DNA of 64,000 nucleotides from Microbacterium schleiferi (GTDB taxonomy: Bacteria; Actinomycetota; Actinomycetes; Actinomycetales; Microbacteriaceae): the NCBI RefSeq assembly GCF_020781975.1, contig NZ_JAJGNI010000007.1:1-64000 (forward strand), read 5' to 3'. This document shows positions 24,796 to 33,676 of this stretch, one piece after another. Made by a program: the position numbers and the translations under genes. How positions within the stretch are numbered: the first letter of the stretch is position 1; each line of letters begins with the position of its first letter. The notes under the pieces were generated by a model, which worked only from the letters and a program-made list of their open reading frames with translations, made no database searches and was not told the DNA's origin.

Positions 24796-26279
24796 TCCTG
24801 GGTGCCGGTCATGCGGGCGGTGGTGTCGAATGCGGCCAGCTCGGCGGGGTGGAGTTGGTGCTGCACCACGAAGGCCCGGTCCTTGATCCGCCAGAGCCCT
24901 TGCCCGGTGCCGAGTCCGGGCAGCAGGCGGCGTTCGGTGCCGGTCAGCCCGAGCGCGACGGCGGTGGGGCCGAGCTGATCGCTCTCCTGCCGGTAGACGA
25001 TCCTCGTCTCCGCATTTGCCAGCAGGCTGTTCGCCAGTGCCCGGTTTGCCGACCCGGCATCGCCGACGTTCTCCAGGTCGGTGAGCTTGTGGAACACGAG
25101 CAGATTCGCCAGCCCGTAGTGCCTCGCCAGCCGCCAGTGCGCGTCCATCCTGCGCAGGAGCGCCGGGTGGGACATGAGCCGCCATGCCTCGTCGTAGACG
25201 ACCCATCTGCGGCCCCCGTTGGGGTCGAGCAGGGCGGCTTCCATCCATGCCGATGAGCAGGTCATCAGCACCGAAATCAGCGTGCTGTTCTCGGTGACGC
25301 GCGAGAGGTCGAGGCTGACCATCGGCAACGACGGGTCGAACCTGACGGTGCTCGGCCCGTCGAACAGGCCGGCCAGGTCGCCGGCGACGAGGCGGCGCAG
25401 CGCGTGGCCGACTTGGCGGCCGTCCTCGGTGAGCCGGCCGTCCGGGTCGTCGGCTGGGTCGGGGCGCAGCAGCCGGTCGACCACCATCGGCATGATCGGC
25501 ACGTCCGCGTCGCGCACCGCGCCGGCCAGGGCGGTGTCGATCGCGGTGTGCTCCAGCGGCGCCAGCCGCCGATCCAGCACCGTCTCGGTCAAGGCTCCGA
25601 GCAGATCGCGGCGTCGCGCGGCGAGGGTGGTGGCCCACTCCTGGTCGGACAGGCCGCCGGGCCGGTAGCCCTCATCGAGTGGGTTGAGCCTGTTGCCCAT
25701 CCCGTGCCCGAGGATGATCGCTTTCCCGCCGACTGTTTCCGCGACGTCGGAGTGCTCACCTTTGGGGTCGCCGGGGACATAGACCCTGTACCCGAAGGGC
25801 AGACTGCGGGTGTAGAGGCTCTTGGCGAGCGACGATTTCCCGGAGCCGACGATCCCGGCCAGGATCAGGTTCGGCGCGGTGATGATGCCCCTGCGGTACA
25901 GCTCCCACGGGTCGTACACGAACGATGAGCCGCTGTAGAGGTCTTGGCCGATGAAGATTCCCGCGGCTCCGAGCCCGGCTTCGGCCAGGAACGGGTATTG
26001 CCCGGCGAGCACGGCGCTGGTGTCCTGATGCCGGGGCACCCGGAACCGGCCCGGTGTCCTCAGCGCCGCCGGGCCGGGCTCGCCGGCGGCGGGCAGGTAG
26101 ACCGTGGCGCGGCGTTCGGCCCGTTCGGCGGTGGCCTTGGCCTGGGCCGCTTCCTTCTCGACGTGACGCTGCTCGGCGATGAGGCGGGCGGCGGCTTGCC
26201 GCCGCTGCTTGCGCAGCCGGCGCCGCTCCGAGGCGGGGGCGACGAGGACAGCGGTATACAGCTTCTCGCCCCGGCTCAC
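24771..26279 (-). CDS. VirB4/TraC-type conjugation ATPase (C-terminal-type subunit)
   Basis: 502 aa. Walker A GIVGSGKSSLAKS near residue 150; Walker B with the following Glu in RRWVVYDEAWRLMSHP; RHYGLANLLVFHKLTDLENV is the motif 3 region. It lacks the roughly 400-residue N-terminal domain of a full VirB4; that role is probably taken by the separate SCO6880-like gene upstream, so VirB4 is split. A Lys/Arg/Glu-rich coiled coil covers residues 20-75. GTG 26279 overlaps the preceding stop. Powers pilus assembly/DNA transfer at the inner membrane. Confidence 0.9.
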   Translation of the reverse strand: MSRGEKLYTAVLVAPASERRRLRKQRRQAAARLIAEQRHVEKEAAQAKATAERAERRATVYLPAAGEPGPAALRTPGRFRVPRHQDTSAVLAGQYPFLAEAGLGAAGIFIGQDLYSGSSFVYDPWELYRRGIITAPNLILAGIVGSGKSSLAKSLYTRSLPFGYRVYVPGDPKGEHSDVAETVGGKAIILGHGMGNRLNPLDEGYRPGGLSDQEWATTLAARRRDLLGALTETVLDRRLAPLEHTAIDTALAGAVRDADVPIMPMVVDRLLRPDPADDPDGRLTEDGRQVGHALRRLVAGDLAGLFDGPSTVRFDPSLPMVSLDLSRVTENSTLISVLMTCSSAWMEAALLDPNGGRRWVVYDEAWRLMSHPALLRRMDAHWRLARHYGLANLLVFHKLTDLENVGDAGSANRALANSLLANAETRIVYRQESDQLGPTAVALGLTGTERRLLPGLGTGQGLWRIKDRAFVVQHQLHPAELAAFDTTARMTGTQDHARASMN

Positions 26280-26743
26280 AACGACCGCCCCCGCCTCCCG
26301 GAGACCCAGCCGCCGGCGGGACGGTCGAACCATGACGAGTCCGGCGCCGGGCGAGGCTGCTGTGGCATGTCCGGTTTGGGCTGCGGCGGGTCCTCAATGC
26401 CGAGCAGGGCCAGCGCGTCCGCGTTCTGGCAAGCGGCCTCAGCGACCCATCCGGGAAACAGGCCCTCGTGCTCGGGCCTGCTGCCGGGGTTGTCGATGGC
26501 GTACTGGCGGGCGTCGCCGGCCGCGGCCAGGTAGGCGGCGAGGTCGCGCATCGCGCGGTCCGGGGCGACCGGGGCTCCGGCGCCGGTGAACAGGTCCCGG
26601 CCGTCGATCGTCTGCCCGGTCGCGGTGCCCTTGATGCGGTAGGCGTATCGCTGGTGCTCGCCCAGCGGCGAGTCCGGCCAGACGGTCAAGGTGAGCGTCC
26701 CGACTTGCCGGGACATCGGAGCGGTGGGGTATGCGCTGTTCAT
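26276..26743 (-). CDS. Hypothetical protein of the conjugation operon
   Basis: 155 aa, four-base overlap with the VirB4-like gene. The N-terminal 60 residues are beta-rich (VGTLTLTVWPDSPLGEHQRY) and contain GQTIDGRDLFTGAGAPV. The C-terminus is Pro-rich (PPQPKPDMPQQPRPAP). No membrane segment. Conserved position suggests a cytoplasmic accessory of the transfer machinery; function unknown. Confidence 0.6.
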   Translation of the reverse strand: MNSAYPTAPMSRQVGTLTLTVWPDSPLGEHQRYAYRIKGTATGQTIDGRDLFTGAGAPVAPDRAMRDLAAYLAAAGDARQYAIDNPGSRPEHEGLFPGWVAEAACQNADALALLGIEDPPQPKPDMPQQPRPAPDSSWFDRPAGGWVSGRRGRSL

Positions 26744-26784
26744 GCCGGGCAGGTGCGCACCGGCGCGTCTCTGCGCTGGCTACG

Positions 26785-27575
26785 TCAGAGCGACAGCCCG
26801 CGGGCCTGCTTGACCGCGGCAACGCCGGGATGCTCGAACCAGCCCCCGTCACGGACGGCGCTGCGTCGAGCTGCCGTCTCGCGACCGGCGGTGTTGCGGG
26901 TCGGCGGGACGTGCGCCGTGGTGGGCGGGTCGATGGCGTCTTCGGCGGGGATCAGGTGCCGCCGGTAGAGGGCGACGTGCCCGGCCTGGAGGTTGTAGGT
27001 CATGGCGTAGTCGCCGGTCTCGGCCTGCCGGTCTCCGGGATAGACGGGGGCGGTGTCGTGGACATCCCCGTTCTCGAAGGCGGCGTTGGTGGTCTCGTCG
27101 CCGTAGTCCCACATGGACAGATGCTCGATGCCCGCCTCGTCGCCGCCTCGGTCGATGAGGTCGAGAGTCTGGTCGGCTTCCTCGCCTTGGAGGAACACGA
27201 CGCCGATCCACCGCTCGACACGTCGGTCCTGCGGGTTCCAGACGATCCGGCCTGACTGGTTGAAGGCGGTGCCGAGGCGGTCGTCGGCCTGGTCGATGAG
27301 GGCGCCGCCTGGTGTAGCTCGTCGGCGGCCGCCAGCGCCGCGGCCGCGCCGGCGGCGTGGTCGCGGGCGTCGTCGGTGACGTGGTGCTGACGGGTCAGGT
27401 GGGCGGTGGCGAGCTGGTCGAGCACCTGCCGCAGCGATCGCAGCCCGCCCAGCAGGTCGCCGATCACGGCGTAGGTGTCGGCCGGGTTCTCGAAGGTGCG
27501 GGTGGCGTGCGCGAGCCCGTGCAACGCCTCGTAGGCTTCGCGGGCATCGGTGATGGGATTCGTGAACGTCGGCAT
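26785..27575 (-). pseudogene. Conjugative-element hypothetical gene(s) broken by a 1-base frameshift
   Basis: The frame from ATG 27575 (MPTFTNPITDAREAYEALHG, with a GGAGG site) reads as good protein to about 27310 (ALAAADELHQAA). The protein-like reading then continues in another frame as ALIDQADDRLGTAFNQSGRI ... RWIGVVFLQGEEADQTLDLI down to a stop at 26785. The junction reads GCGGCGCCCTC; one more G would restore the frame. So either one gene has lost a base, or the first gene is frameshifted into the second. The downstream part from ATG 27198 (137 aa) could still be made alone. Sequencing error is the main alternative. Confidence 0.6.
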
Positions 27576-27654
27576 GACGGCCTCCATGACTTTGGTGTCC
27601 GCCAGGTGCGCGTCGCCCGGTCCACTGTCCGTCGCCCTCCGTAGGCTGGTAGCC

Positions 27655-28515
27655 ATGTCCTATGTCGCTACGGTGTTGCGCGTGATGATCGCCTCGCCCT
27701 CAGATGTGACCGAGGCTCGCGACGCCGTTGAGAAGGCGGTGCACGGCTGGAATGATGCGAACGCTAGGAATAAGGGCGTGATCCTGCAGCCGTGGCGATG
27801 GGAGACATCAGCAGTCCCTGTCATGGGAGCTCATCCGCAGAAGCTCATCAATGCGCAGGGCGTCGATGATTCCGACATCGTGTTCGCGCTGTTCGGCGGA
27901 CGGCTCGGTTCACCGACGCCTGACGCCATCTCGGGAACTGCCGAGGAAGTGGATCGGGCGCTTGAGCTGGGCAAGCCTGTCCATCTGTACTTCTCGACCG
28001 CCCCGCTGCCGAACGACATCGATACTGCGCAGCTCGACGCCCTCCGTGCCTTCAAGAAGGATATGCAAGACCGCGGTCTCCTGGGCGAGTTCAACAACTC
28101 CGAGCAGCTCAATCACGAGGTCTGGAAAGCGATCGAGCATGACATCGTCGCCCTGAAACTGGACTCGATACCCGCCGCGCAGTCGCAGCCAAGCGGAGTG
28201 GACTTCTTGGTTCAGCCCCATCAAGAGCGTGAAGTCTCGGGAGTGAACTCGAAGGGTGCTCCGCGCTACACGACGAAGCACTGGCTCGACATCACAAACA
28301 CTGGCGATCGCGACGCGGAAGGCGTGGCGTTCGAGAGCGTCGGCGAGGACAGCGCCATGTTCATCGCTGGTCCGGAAGGTCCCACAACGATCCACCGTGG
28401 CCAGACCCGGCGACTGCCTGTGATGTTCACCTTCGGAGGGTCGGGCGACCCGGTTCTTCGCATTCAATGGGCCGAAGATGATGAAGACAAGCATCGAGAC
28501 TTCCACGTTGGGTAG
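27655..28515 (+). CDS. DUF4062-like protein, cargo gene in the conjugation operon
   Basis: 286 aa, opposite strand to the transfer genes on both sides. Residues 1-155 resemble DUF4062-type Rossmann domains seen at the N-terminus of signalling and NTPase proteins: VLRVMIASPSDVTEARDAVE, then VPVMGAHPQKLIN, then DDSDIVFALFGGRLGSPTPD and GTAEEVDRALELGKPVHLYF. Residues about 190-286 form a separate beta-rich domain (HWLDITNTGDRDAEGVAF). ATG 27655 is chosen because homologous-looking sequence begins there. With the HNH-like gene at 23980 it is one of two reversed insertions in the operon, both likely cargo. A TIR/SLOG-like sensing role is possible but unproven. Confidence 0.6.
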   Translation: MSYVATVLRVMIASPSDVTEARDAVEKAVHGWNDANARNKGVILQPWRWETSAVPVMGAHPQKLINAQGVDDSDIVFALFGGRLGSPTPDAISGTAEEVDRALELGKPVHLYFSTAPLPNDIDTAQLDALRAFKKDMQDRGLLGEFNNSEQLNHEVWKAIEHDIVALKLDSIPAAQSQPSGVDFLVQPHQEREVSGVNSKGAPRYTTKHWLDITNTGDRDAEGVAFESVGEDSAMFIAGPEGPTTIHRGQTRRLPVMFTFGGSGDPVLRIQWAEDDEDKHRDFHVG

Positions 28516-28525
28516 CAGCCTGTAG

Positions 28526-29992
28526 CTACACCGTGCGGCACAGCGGCAGCGCGGCCGCCGTGAACGCGACCGCTTGCTGGCCGACGAGCCTGCGGGTCTC
28601 GCAGGAGGCTTGGATCGCGGCTTGTTCGATCGCGGCGACCGCGGCGTCTAGCTCGTCGACGCTGGGGGCGGAGACGGAGATGAGCCCGGAGACTCGCAGA
28701 ATCCCGTGGCCGGCGGTCAGGTCGGCTTCCTGTTGCAGCACGTCCTGGTATTCGGCGGTCTGGGCCGCGTCCGCGATCTGCCCGATCCGGGCGCGCTGGG
28801 CTGCATCCGAGATGTGCTCGACCTTCTTCTTGCGGATGTCGCGGGCCGCCTGGTCCGAGCGCATCGGGGTGTAGATCAGCGACACCGACCGCTGGATACC
28901 GGTGGAGAGCAGCACCGGCGCGAGGAACCCCGGATAGACGAGGCTGCGGGGCCACTCCGAGACCCACAAGACGGTATGCCAGGCGGAGTCGGTGCGCAGG
29001 TTGCCCCAGGTCTCGGTGACCGCGACCGGGCCGGCGGCGGCGAGCTCCTGCCCGAGCCTCCCGTGGCGCTCCAAGGTCGCGGCCACGGCCGGGTCATACG
29101 CCGAGCGCAGGATGACCGCGACCTGGCCGGGACCGAGCCACCCCGAAGGGGTCAAATCCGCCGACCGCAGCGCGGCAACCAGGGTCGCCATCTCCTGCCG
29201 AAGCACCGCGGCCGCACCGCGGATGCCGCCGCCGGCGGTCCTGATCTGTCGAGCCGCGACCTTCATGTCCAGGGAGAGGCTGACCGTGGTGGCGTGCCTT
29301 TCCCCGGCGGGGCCGGCCCGCTCGATCAGCTCGCGGTAGGTGGTCGCGGCCCAGGAGCCGTCGTCGGTGCCGTGCTCGGCCCACCACTCGGCCAGCCCGC
29401 TACCGGAGTCCGGCAGGGTCCGTTCGAGCACTTGCAGGGTCGCGATTCTCCCGGAGCGGCAGACCGTGGCGAGCACCCGTCCCCACGAGGTGATGCGGCG
29501 CTCCTGCTCGCCGGGGTCCAGCAGGATGAATGCCGGATGGGTCACTTCCGTCACGACCGTCAAGGTCGCCTGGCGGGGGTCGTGGATCATGCATGCCCCG
29601 GTCTCGGGGTCCAGGTGCTCCCGCAGCCGGGCCATGTCGCCGGGCAGCGCGAGAGTGCCGGCCGGGCGGGGCTTGACGATCCGGCGCCGGTAGAGCAGTT
29701 GCCCGCCGGTGGAGCGCCACAGCCACCAGAGCGCGACCGGGAGCCATTCGACCATTGGCCTGCCTGCGACCGGCACCCAGGTGAGCACGACGGCGAGCAG
29801 CCAGACCGGGGCGGTGTAGGCCAGCAGCATCCCGGCGCCGCCGTAGAATGCGGCCAACAGCGCCAAGCCGCCGATGCCGAGGGTGACGAGCTGAGAGACC
29901 GAGAGGCCGAGCAGCACCCCGCGGCGGGCGAGCCGGCTGAACTTCATCGGCGTCAGCTCGCTACCGGGTGTCTTCTGTTCCGTGGTGGGCAT
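28526..29992 (-). CDS. SCO6880-family conjugation protein (VirB4 N-terminal-like partner)
   Basis: 488 aa. Two or three N-terminal membrane segments (VTLGIGGLALLAAFYGGAGM and PVWLLAVVLTWVPVAG) resemble the PrgI/VirB3-like part. The rest resembles the N-terminal domain of VirB4 ATPases without Walker motifs (LATVCRSGRIATLQVLERT, LSLDMKVAARQIRTAGG, IRKKKVEHISDAAQRAR). In actinobacterial elements this protein precedes a short VirB4-like ATPase, as here. Start MPTTEQK is chosen over an earlier ATG because it abuts the upstream stop. Inner-membrane component of the transfer channel. Confidence 0.85.
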   Translation of the reverse strand: MPTTEQKTPGSELTPMKFSRLARRGVLLGLSVSQLVTLGIGGLALLAAFYGGAGMLLAYTAPVWLLAVVLTWVPVAGRPMVEWLPVALWWLWRSTGGQLLYRRRIVKPRPAGTLALPGDMARLREHLDPETGACMIHDPRQATLTVVTEVTHPAFILLDPGEQERRITSWGRVLATVCRSGRIATLQVLERTLPDSGSGLAEWWAEHGTDDGSWAATTYRELIERAGPAGERHATTVSLSLDMKVAARQIRTAGGGIRGAAAVLRQEMATLVAALRSADLTPSGWLGPGQVAVILRSAYDPAVAATLERHGRLGQELAAAGPVAVTETWGNLRTDSAWHTVLWVSEWPRSLVYPGFLAPVLLSTGIQRSVSLIYTPMRSDQAARDIRKKKVEHISDAAQRARIGQIADAAQTAEYQDVLQQEADLTAGHGILRVSGLISVSAPSVDELDAAVAAIEQAAIQASCETRRLVGQQAVAFTAAALPLCRTV

Positions 29993-30000
29993 GGCAGGTA

Positions 30001-31335
30001 TCACTCCTTGCCCCACGGCGATGCCGTGGGGTTGGACGGCTCCGTGGGCGTCCGCGGTTGCGGCGTGGACGGCGGCGGCGTCTGCGACGGCGGCGGGGTA
30101 CCGCCGTTCTGCCCGCTCGCGGCGTCCGCGGCGGTCTCGGCCTGACCGGCCAGCGCGTGCCCGGCCTTCGGCCCGGCCTCGGCGGCATCCTTGGCGACCT
30201 TCGCTCCGACCACGACGGCTGCCTCCGGTCCCGCGCCCGCCGCCGAAGCGCCGGCCTCGGCGCCCACGGTTTCACCGCCGGCCACGGCAGGTGCCTGCGC
30301 CGGGGCGGGCGACGGCGGAGGCGTGCCACCTGATCCTGCATCCGACCCGCCGCCATTGGGGTCTTCGAGAACCTTCTTCGGCTCACCGCCGCCCTGGGGC
30401 TTGGACGGGATCGGGACGGGACGGTTGAGCGCGTTCTTCGCCTCCTGCTCGGTCCCCATCTGCTGGTACAGGTCGAAGCCCACGAAGGAGACAAAGCGGT
30501 AGACCATGTACGGCGCAAAGGCCGCGATGCCCATGAGCACGATGCCGGTGATCGGCTCGGTGACCGCGGCGATGTCCAGCTCGATCGGGGTGGCGATCTG
30601 CGTGATCGCCAGCAAGAAGATGACGACGAGCACGAGCTTGCTGATGATGAGCGCGATCACGAACGCCGCCCATTTCCCGATCCACCCTTTGGTCGCGTCC
30701 CAGGACGCGCCAGCGAACGCGATCGGTGCCAGCACCACGCCGACCAGTAGCAGCGCCTTGCGGATCAGCAGGCTGAACCAGACGATCGCGACGGCGGCGA
30801 TCATCAGCCCAGCCAGGAAGATCGTCACGATCGCGCCGACGCCGGGGGCGGCGATGTTGATGCCGGTCAGCCCGGCGGCGAGCAGGATGATCTTGTCGCC
30901 CATCGTCCCGGTGGTCTCGCCGGACGCCTGGATGATGCCGATGCAGAGCTGGTCCACGATTTCCAGCGCGAGTGCCGTCAGCGTGACGACCACGAACGCG
31001 CCCAGCACCGATTTCGCCGCGCCGAGCGCGGCTCTGGACAGCGCGGTCGGGTCTCGGCGTATCAGCCCGGTGATGAGTTGCAGACAGAAGAAGATCAGGA
31101 CGAGGAAGACCCCGATGCCGAAGATCAGGTTGTAGACGCTGGTGAACCCGTCCGTCTGGACATCGACCAGCGTGGTCGTGTCGAACACCGACCACATCGC
31201 CTCGATCAGCCAGCCGGCCGCGCCACCCATCGCCTGGGCGAGCCAGTCGAACGGGGCGGCCACGACCGTCGCAGCGGCCTCGCCGGCCACGTCGCAGACG
31301 GTCGAAATCACGGGAACGTCGCAGACACCCATCAC
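30001..31335 (-). CDS. TrbL/VirB6-like polytopic conjugation protein
   Basis: 444 aa. Six or seven hydrophobic segments lie between residues about 70 and 290 (for example GVFLVLIFFCLQLITGLI, GAIVTIFLAGLMIAAVAIVW, LVLVVIFLLAITQIATPI). They are followed by a long, probably disordered Pro/Ala/Gly-rich cytoplasmic tail from about residue 300. This is the layout of VirB6/TrbL channel proteins. It starts 27 bp after the small pilin-like gene and is followed nine bases later by the SCO6880-like gene. Confidence 0.85.
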   Translation of the reverse strand: MMGVCDVPVISTVCDVAGEAAATVVAAPFDWLAQAMGGAAGWLIEAMWSVFDTTTLVDVQTDGFTSVYNLIFGIGVFLVLIFFCLQLITGLIRRDPTALSRAALGAAKSVLGAFVVVTLTALALEIVDQLCIGIIQASGETTGTMGDKIILLAAGLTGINIAAPGVGAIVTIFLAGLMIAAVAIVWFSLLIRKALLLVGVVLAPIAFAGASWDATKGWIGKWAAFVIALIISKLVLVVIFLLAITQIATPIELDIAAVTEPITGIVLMGIAAFAPYMVYRFVSFVGFDLYQQMGTEQEAKNALNRPVPIPSKPQGGGEPKKVLEDPNGGGSDAGSGGTPPPSPAPAQAPAVAGGETVGAEAGASAAGAGPEAAVVVGAKVAKDAAEAGPKAGHALAGQAETAADAASGQNGGTPPPSQTPPPSTPQPRTPTEPSNPTASPWGKE

Positions 31336-31362
31336 GAATCTCCTGCTGTGTGACCGGCCGTC

Positions 31363-31632
31363 TCAGACGGCCTGGCCGACGTTCCAGAAGAAGTTCACGA
31401 GCGTCACCGCCGCGCCGCAGATCACCGCGGCACCGCAGGAGATGAGGACGCCCAGCTTGCCCCTGCCCGCCAGGTGCGGGTTCGAGCTGTTGGCGCCGTA
31501 GGCCCACACGATCGCGCTCACGATCAAGGCCAAGACGGACAGGATCAGGCCGACCGTCATCACGGCGCCGACGATGGTGCGGAGCTGTTCGATGCCGGGC
31601 AGTCCTGAGCTGTTGGGGTCAATGTCGATCAC
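31363..31632 (-). CDS. Small two-TM conjugation protein (VirB2/TrbC-like)
   Basis: 89 aa from GTG 31632, which follows a GAGGGAG site; the longer open frame is non-coding in character. Two hydrophobic segments (AVMTVGLILSVLALIVSAIVW and LISCGAAVICGAAVTLVNFF) separated by a short basic loop (NPHLAGRGKLG): the hairpin topology of VirB2/TrbC pilins. It is similar to the next upstream gene and to an orphan copy at 39601, so the family is present three times. Confidence 0.8.
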   Translation of the reverse strand: MIDIDPNSSGLPGIEQLRTIVGAVMTVGLILSVLALIVSAIVWAYGANSSNPHLAGRGKLGVLISCGAAVICGAAVTLVNFFWNVGQAV

Positions 31633-31759
31633 GGCGGTTACTCCCTCGCTGAGCGGATGGCTTGTGGCGGCGAGGTAGGCCGTTGAGCGACTGGACGCCG
31701 GCGAGCGTGTGAAGGCATGGGAAAGGCCCGCCTGCAGGCGGGCCTTCACTCGGTGCGGT

Positions 31760-32026
31760 TCAGAGCTGGTTGCCGAGGGCGATGAGCCAGTTCACCCACG
31801 CCACTCCCGCGCCGGCGAGCGCGGCGGCGCCGATGCCGACGAGCACCCCGACCCGGCCTTTGGAGGCGAGGGCGGGGTTGCCGTGCGACGCGCCCAACGC
31901 CCAGCAGATCGCGGAGACGATGACCATGAGAACCGCGACGATCAGCACGATCGTCAGCAGGGCGCCGATGACCTGTTTCAGATCGCCGATGCCGCCCAGC
32001 CCGTCGAAGTCGGGGAACACTCCCAT
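31760..32026 (-). CDS. Small two-TM conjugation protein (VirB2/TrbC-like)
   Basis: 88 aa. MGVFPDFDGLGGIGDLKQVI, then two hydrophobic segments (ALLTIVLIVAVLMVIVSAIC and GIGAAALAGAGVAWVNWLI) around a loop GNPALASKGRVG. Its ATG overlaps the stop of the wall-hydrolase gene (TGATG), which fixes the start. Close relative of the orphan gene at 39601-39867, which shares the start MxVFPDxxGxGG. Confidence 0.85.
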   Translation of the reverse strand: MGVFPDFDGLGGIGDLKQVIGALLTIVLIVAVLMVIVSAICWALGASHGNPALASKGRVGVLVGIGAAALAGAGVAWVNWLIALGNQL

Positions 32027-33663
32027 CACGCACCGCCGGCTTGGACGGTGATGTGCAGGTGGTCGAAGTGCCCGCCGGTCACGTTGCCGGGGTCGTGCAT
32101 CCCGCCGCCGTTGTAGGGGCGCCAGCCTTCGGCGTCGCGGGCCAGGGACCATATCGTGCCTTGCCAGATCAGGTACTCCACGCCCAAGACCTCGGCATGG
32201 TCTTTCAACCAGTTCGTGAGCGCCCATCCGGCTTCGAGCTGCGCGGGCGTCGGGTACTGCCTGATCGCGTTGCCGAACGTCACGTCACAGGCGCGGCCCA
32301 GCGGATGCTCGGAGACGGTACCGGGACGGGGCGAGTAGCACGCCCACGAGGTGTCGGGGAAGGCGGCGCGGGCCTGGGCCATGACGTGCGCCATGCGCGC
32401 GGTGATCTGCCCCGAGCTGGTGGGGTCATCGACCATCCGGTCGGGGTCGCCGTCCAGCGGTGCCGACGCGCCCGCGGTGCCGCCGCTGGTGTCGCATCCA
32501 GCGGGGCTGCCGACGGTGGCTTCGGGCAGGTCGGCCGCGTTGTGGTCGTTGAGCCACTTGGCCGCGTCGACGGCCTCGCCGCTGGTGCCGCCGGGCCGGA
32601 CCTCGAAGTGCAGGTGCGGGCCCGTGCTATTGCCGGAGCTGCCGACATCGCCGATGTGCTGGCCCGCGGTCACCCGGTCACCCGTCGAGACGTGGATGCC
32701 GGACTGCCACATATGCGCGTAGGCCGTCGCCACCGTCGCGCCGTCGATCTGGTGCTCGATGACGATGAGCCCGCCGTAGCCGCCGGAGAACTCGGCCACG
32801 GTCACGGTCCCGTCCGCGGCGGCGAGGATCGGCGTGCCGTCCGGTGCGGCGAAGTCGGTGCCGGTGTGGAACGACGGCTCCCCGGTGATCGGGTGGATGC
32901 GCGGCCCGAACGGAGAAGTCAGCACCCACGTCCCCTCGGGCAGCGGGAACACGACCCGCGAGGACTCCGCGACCGGGCCTGCCGCCAACGGGGCGGCGGC
33001 TGGGCCGGCCGCGCCCGTCGCGCCGGTGAGGGCGTCGAGGATGCGTTCGGCGACCGGCTCGTAGTTGCGGTAGCGGTCCGGGTAGGCACTGACCTCGACG
33101 GCCTGCGCGGCCTCGCCGGGGTCCATCTGCGCCCAGCCAGGAATGTCCAGCAGGCCACGCGGCGAGGGATAGTTCGGGCCCTCGGGTCCGCCGTAGAACG
33201 CGCGGGCCTGATAGGTCGTGTCCATCAGCTCCGCGACGGTTCCCCACCCGGCTTGCGGGCGCATCTGAAACAAACCGAGGGAGTCGTGGTCGCCGCCGTT
33301 GCCGTCGTTGGGGTAGTTCGCGGACTCGGGGTAGGCGCTCGTGTTGGCGAGCTGGCGCAGGGTGCTCTCGGTGAGCGCGGCGATCAGCGCGATCTTGATG
33401 CCGGGCCGGCCCACGCCCTCGATGCCGCCTCCGACCGTGATGATCGTCGCCGCGTGCGTGAGCTGGGTCTTGTTCAGCGTGAACGTGGTGCCGTCCTGCG
33501 TGGTGACGGTCAACGAGTCAGGAACGTTGCCCACCGTGACGCTGCCGCCGGGGACTGCGCAGTTCGCGGCGGCCGGATTCATCAGCACGCCGATCGACAG
33601 CAGGAGACAGGCCGGGCCGAACAGGACGAAGGCGAGTCCGAGCATGAGGAGCTTCTTGACCAC
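32026..33663 (-). CDS. Three-domain cell-wall hydrolase of the conjugation apparatus
   Basis: 545 aa from GTG 33663 (AGAGGG site upstream). An N-terminal signal-anchor (LLMLGLAFVLFGPACLLLSI) exports it. Residues about 65-185 look like a transglycosylase domain (IALIAALTESTLRQLANTS, DHDSLGLFQMRPQAGWG). Residues about 240-365 are an M23 zinc endopeptidase (HTGTDFAAPDG, AYAHM, STGPHLHFEV). The last 140 residues carry HPLGRACDVTFG and HFDHLHITV, a D-Ala-D-Ala-carboxypeptidase-like zinc motif. It should open the peptidoglycan for the transfer channel. The stop overlaps the start of a pilin-like gene. Confidence 0.88.
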   Translation of the reverse strand: MVKKLLMLGLAFVLFGPACLLLSIGVLMNPAAANCAVPGGSVTVGNVPDSLTVTTQDGTTFTLNKTQLTHAATIITVGGGIEGVGRPGIKIALIAALTESTLRQLANTSAYPESANYPNDGNGGDHDSLGLFQMRPQAGWGTVAELMDTTYQARAFYGGPEGPNYPSPRGLLDIPGWAQMDPGEAAQAVEVSAYPDRYRNYEPVAERILDALTGATGAAGPAAAPLAAGPVAESSRVVFPLPEGTWVLTSPFGPRIHPITGEPSFHTGTDFAAPDGTPILAAADGTVTVAEFSGGYGGLIVIEHQIDGATVATAYAHMWQSGIHVSTGDRVTAGQHIGDVGSSGNSTGPHLHFEVRPGGTSGEAVDAAKWLNDHNAADLPEATVGSPAGCDTSGGTAGASAPLDGDPDRMVDDPTSSGQITARMAHVMAQARAAFPDTSWACYSPRPGTVSEHPLGRACDVTFGNAIRQYPTPAQLEAGWALTNWLKDHAEVLGVEYLIWQGTIWSLARDAEGWRPYNGGGMHDPGNVTGGHFDHLHITVQAGGA

Positions 33664-33676
33664 GACGCGCCCTCTG

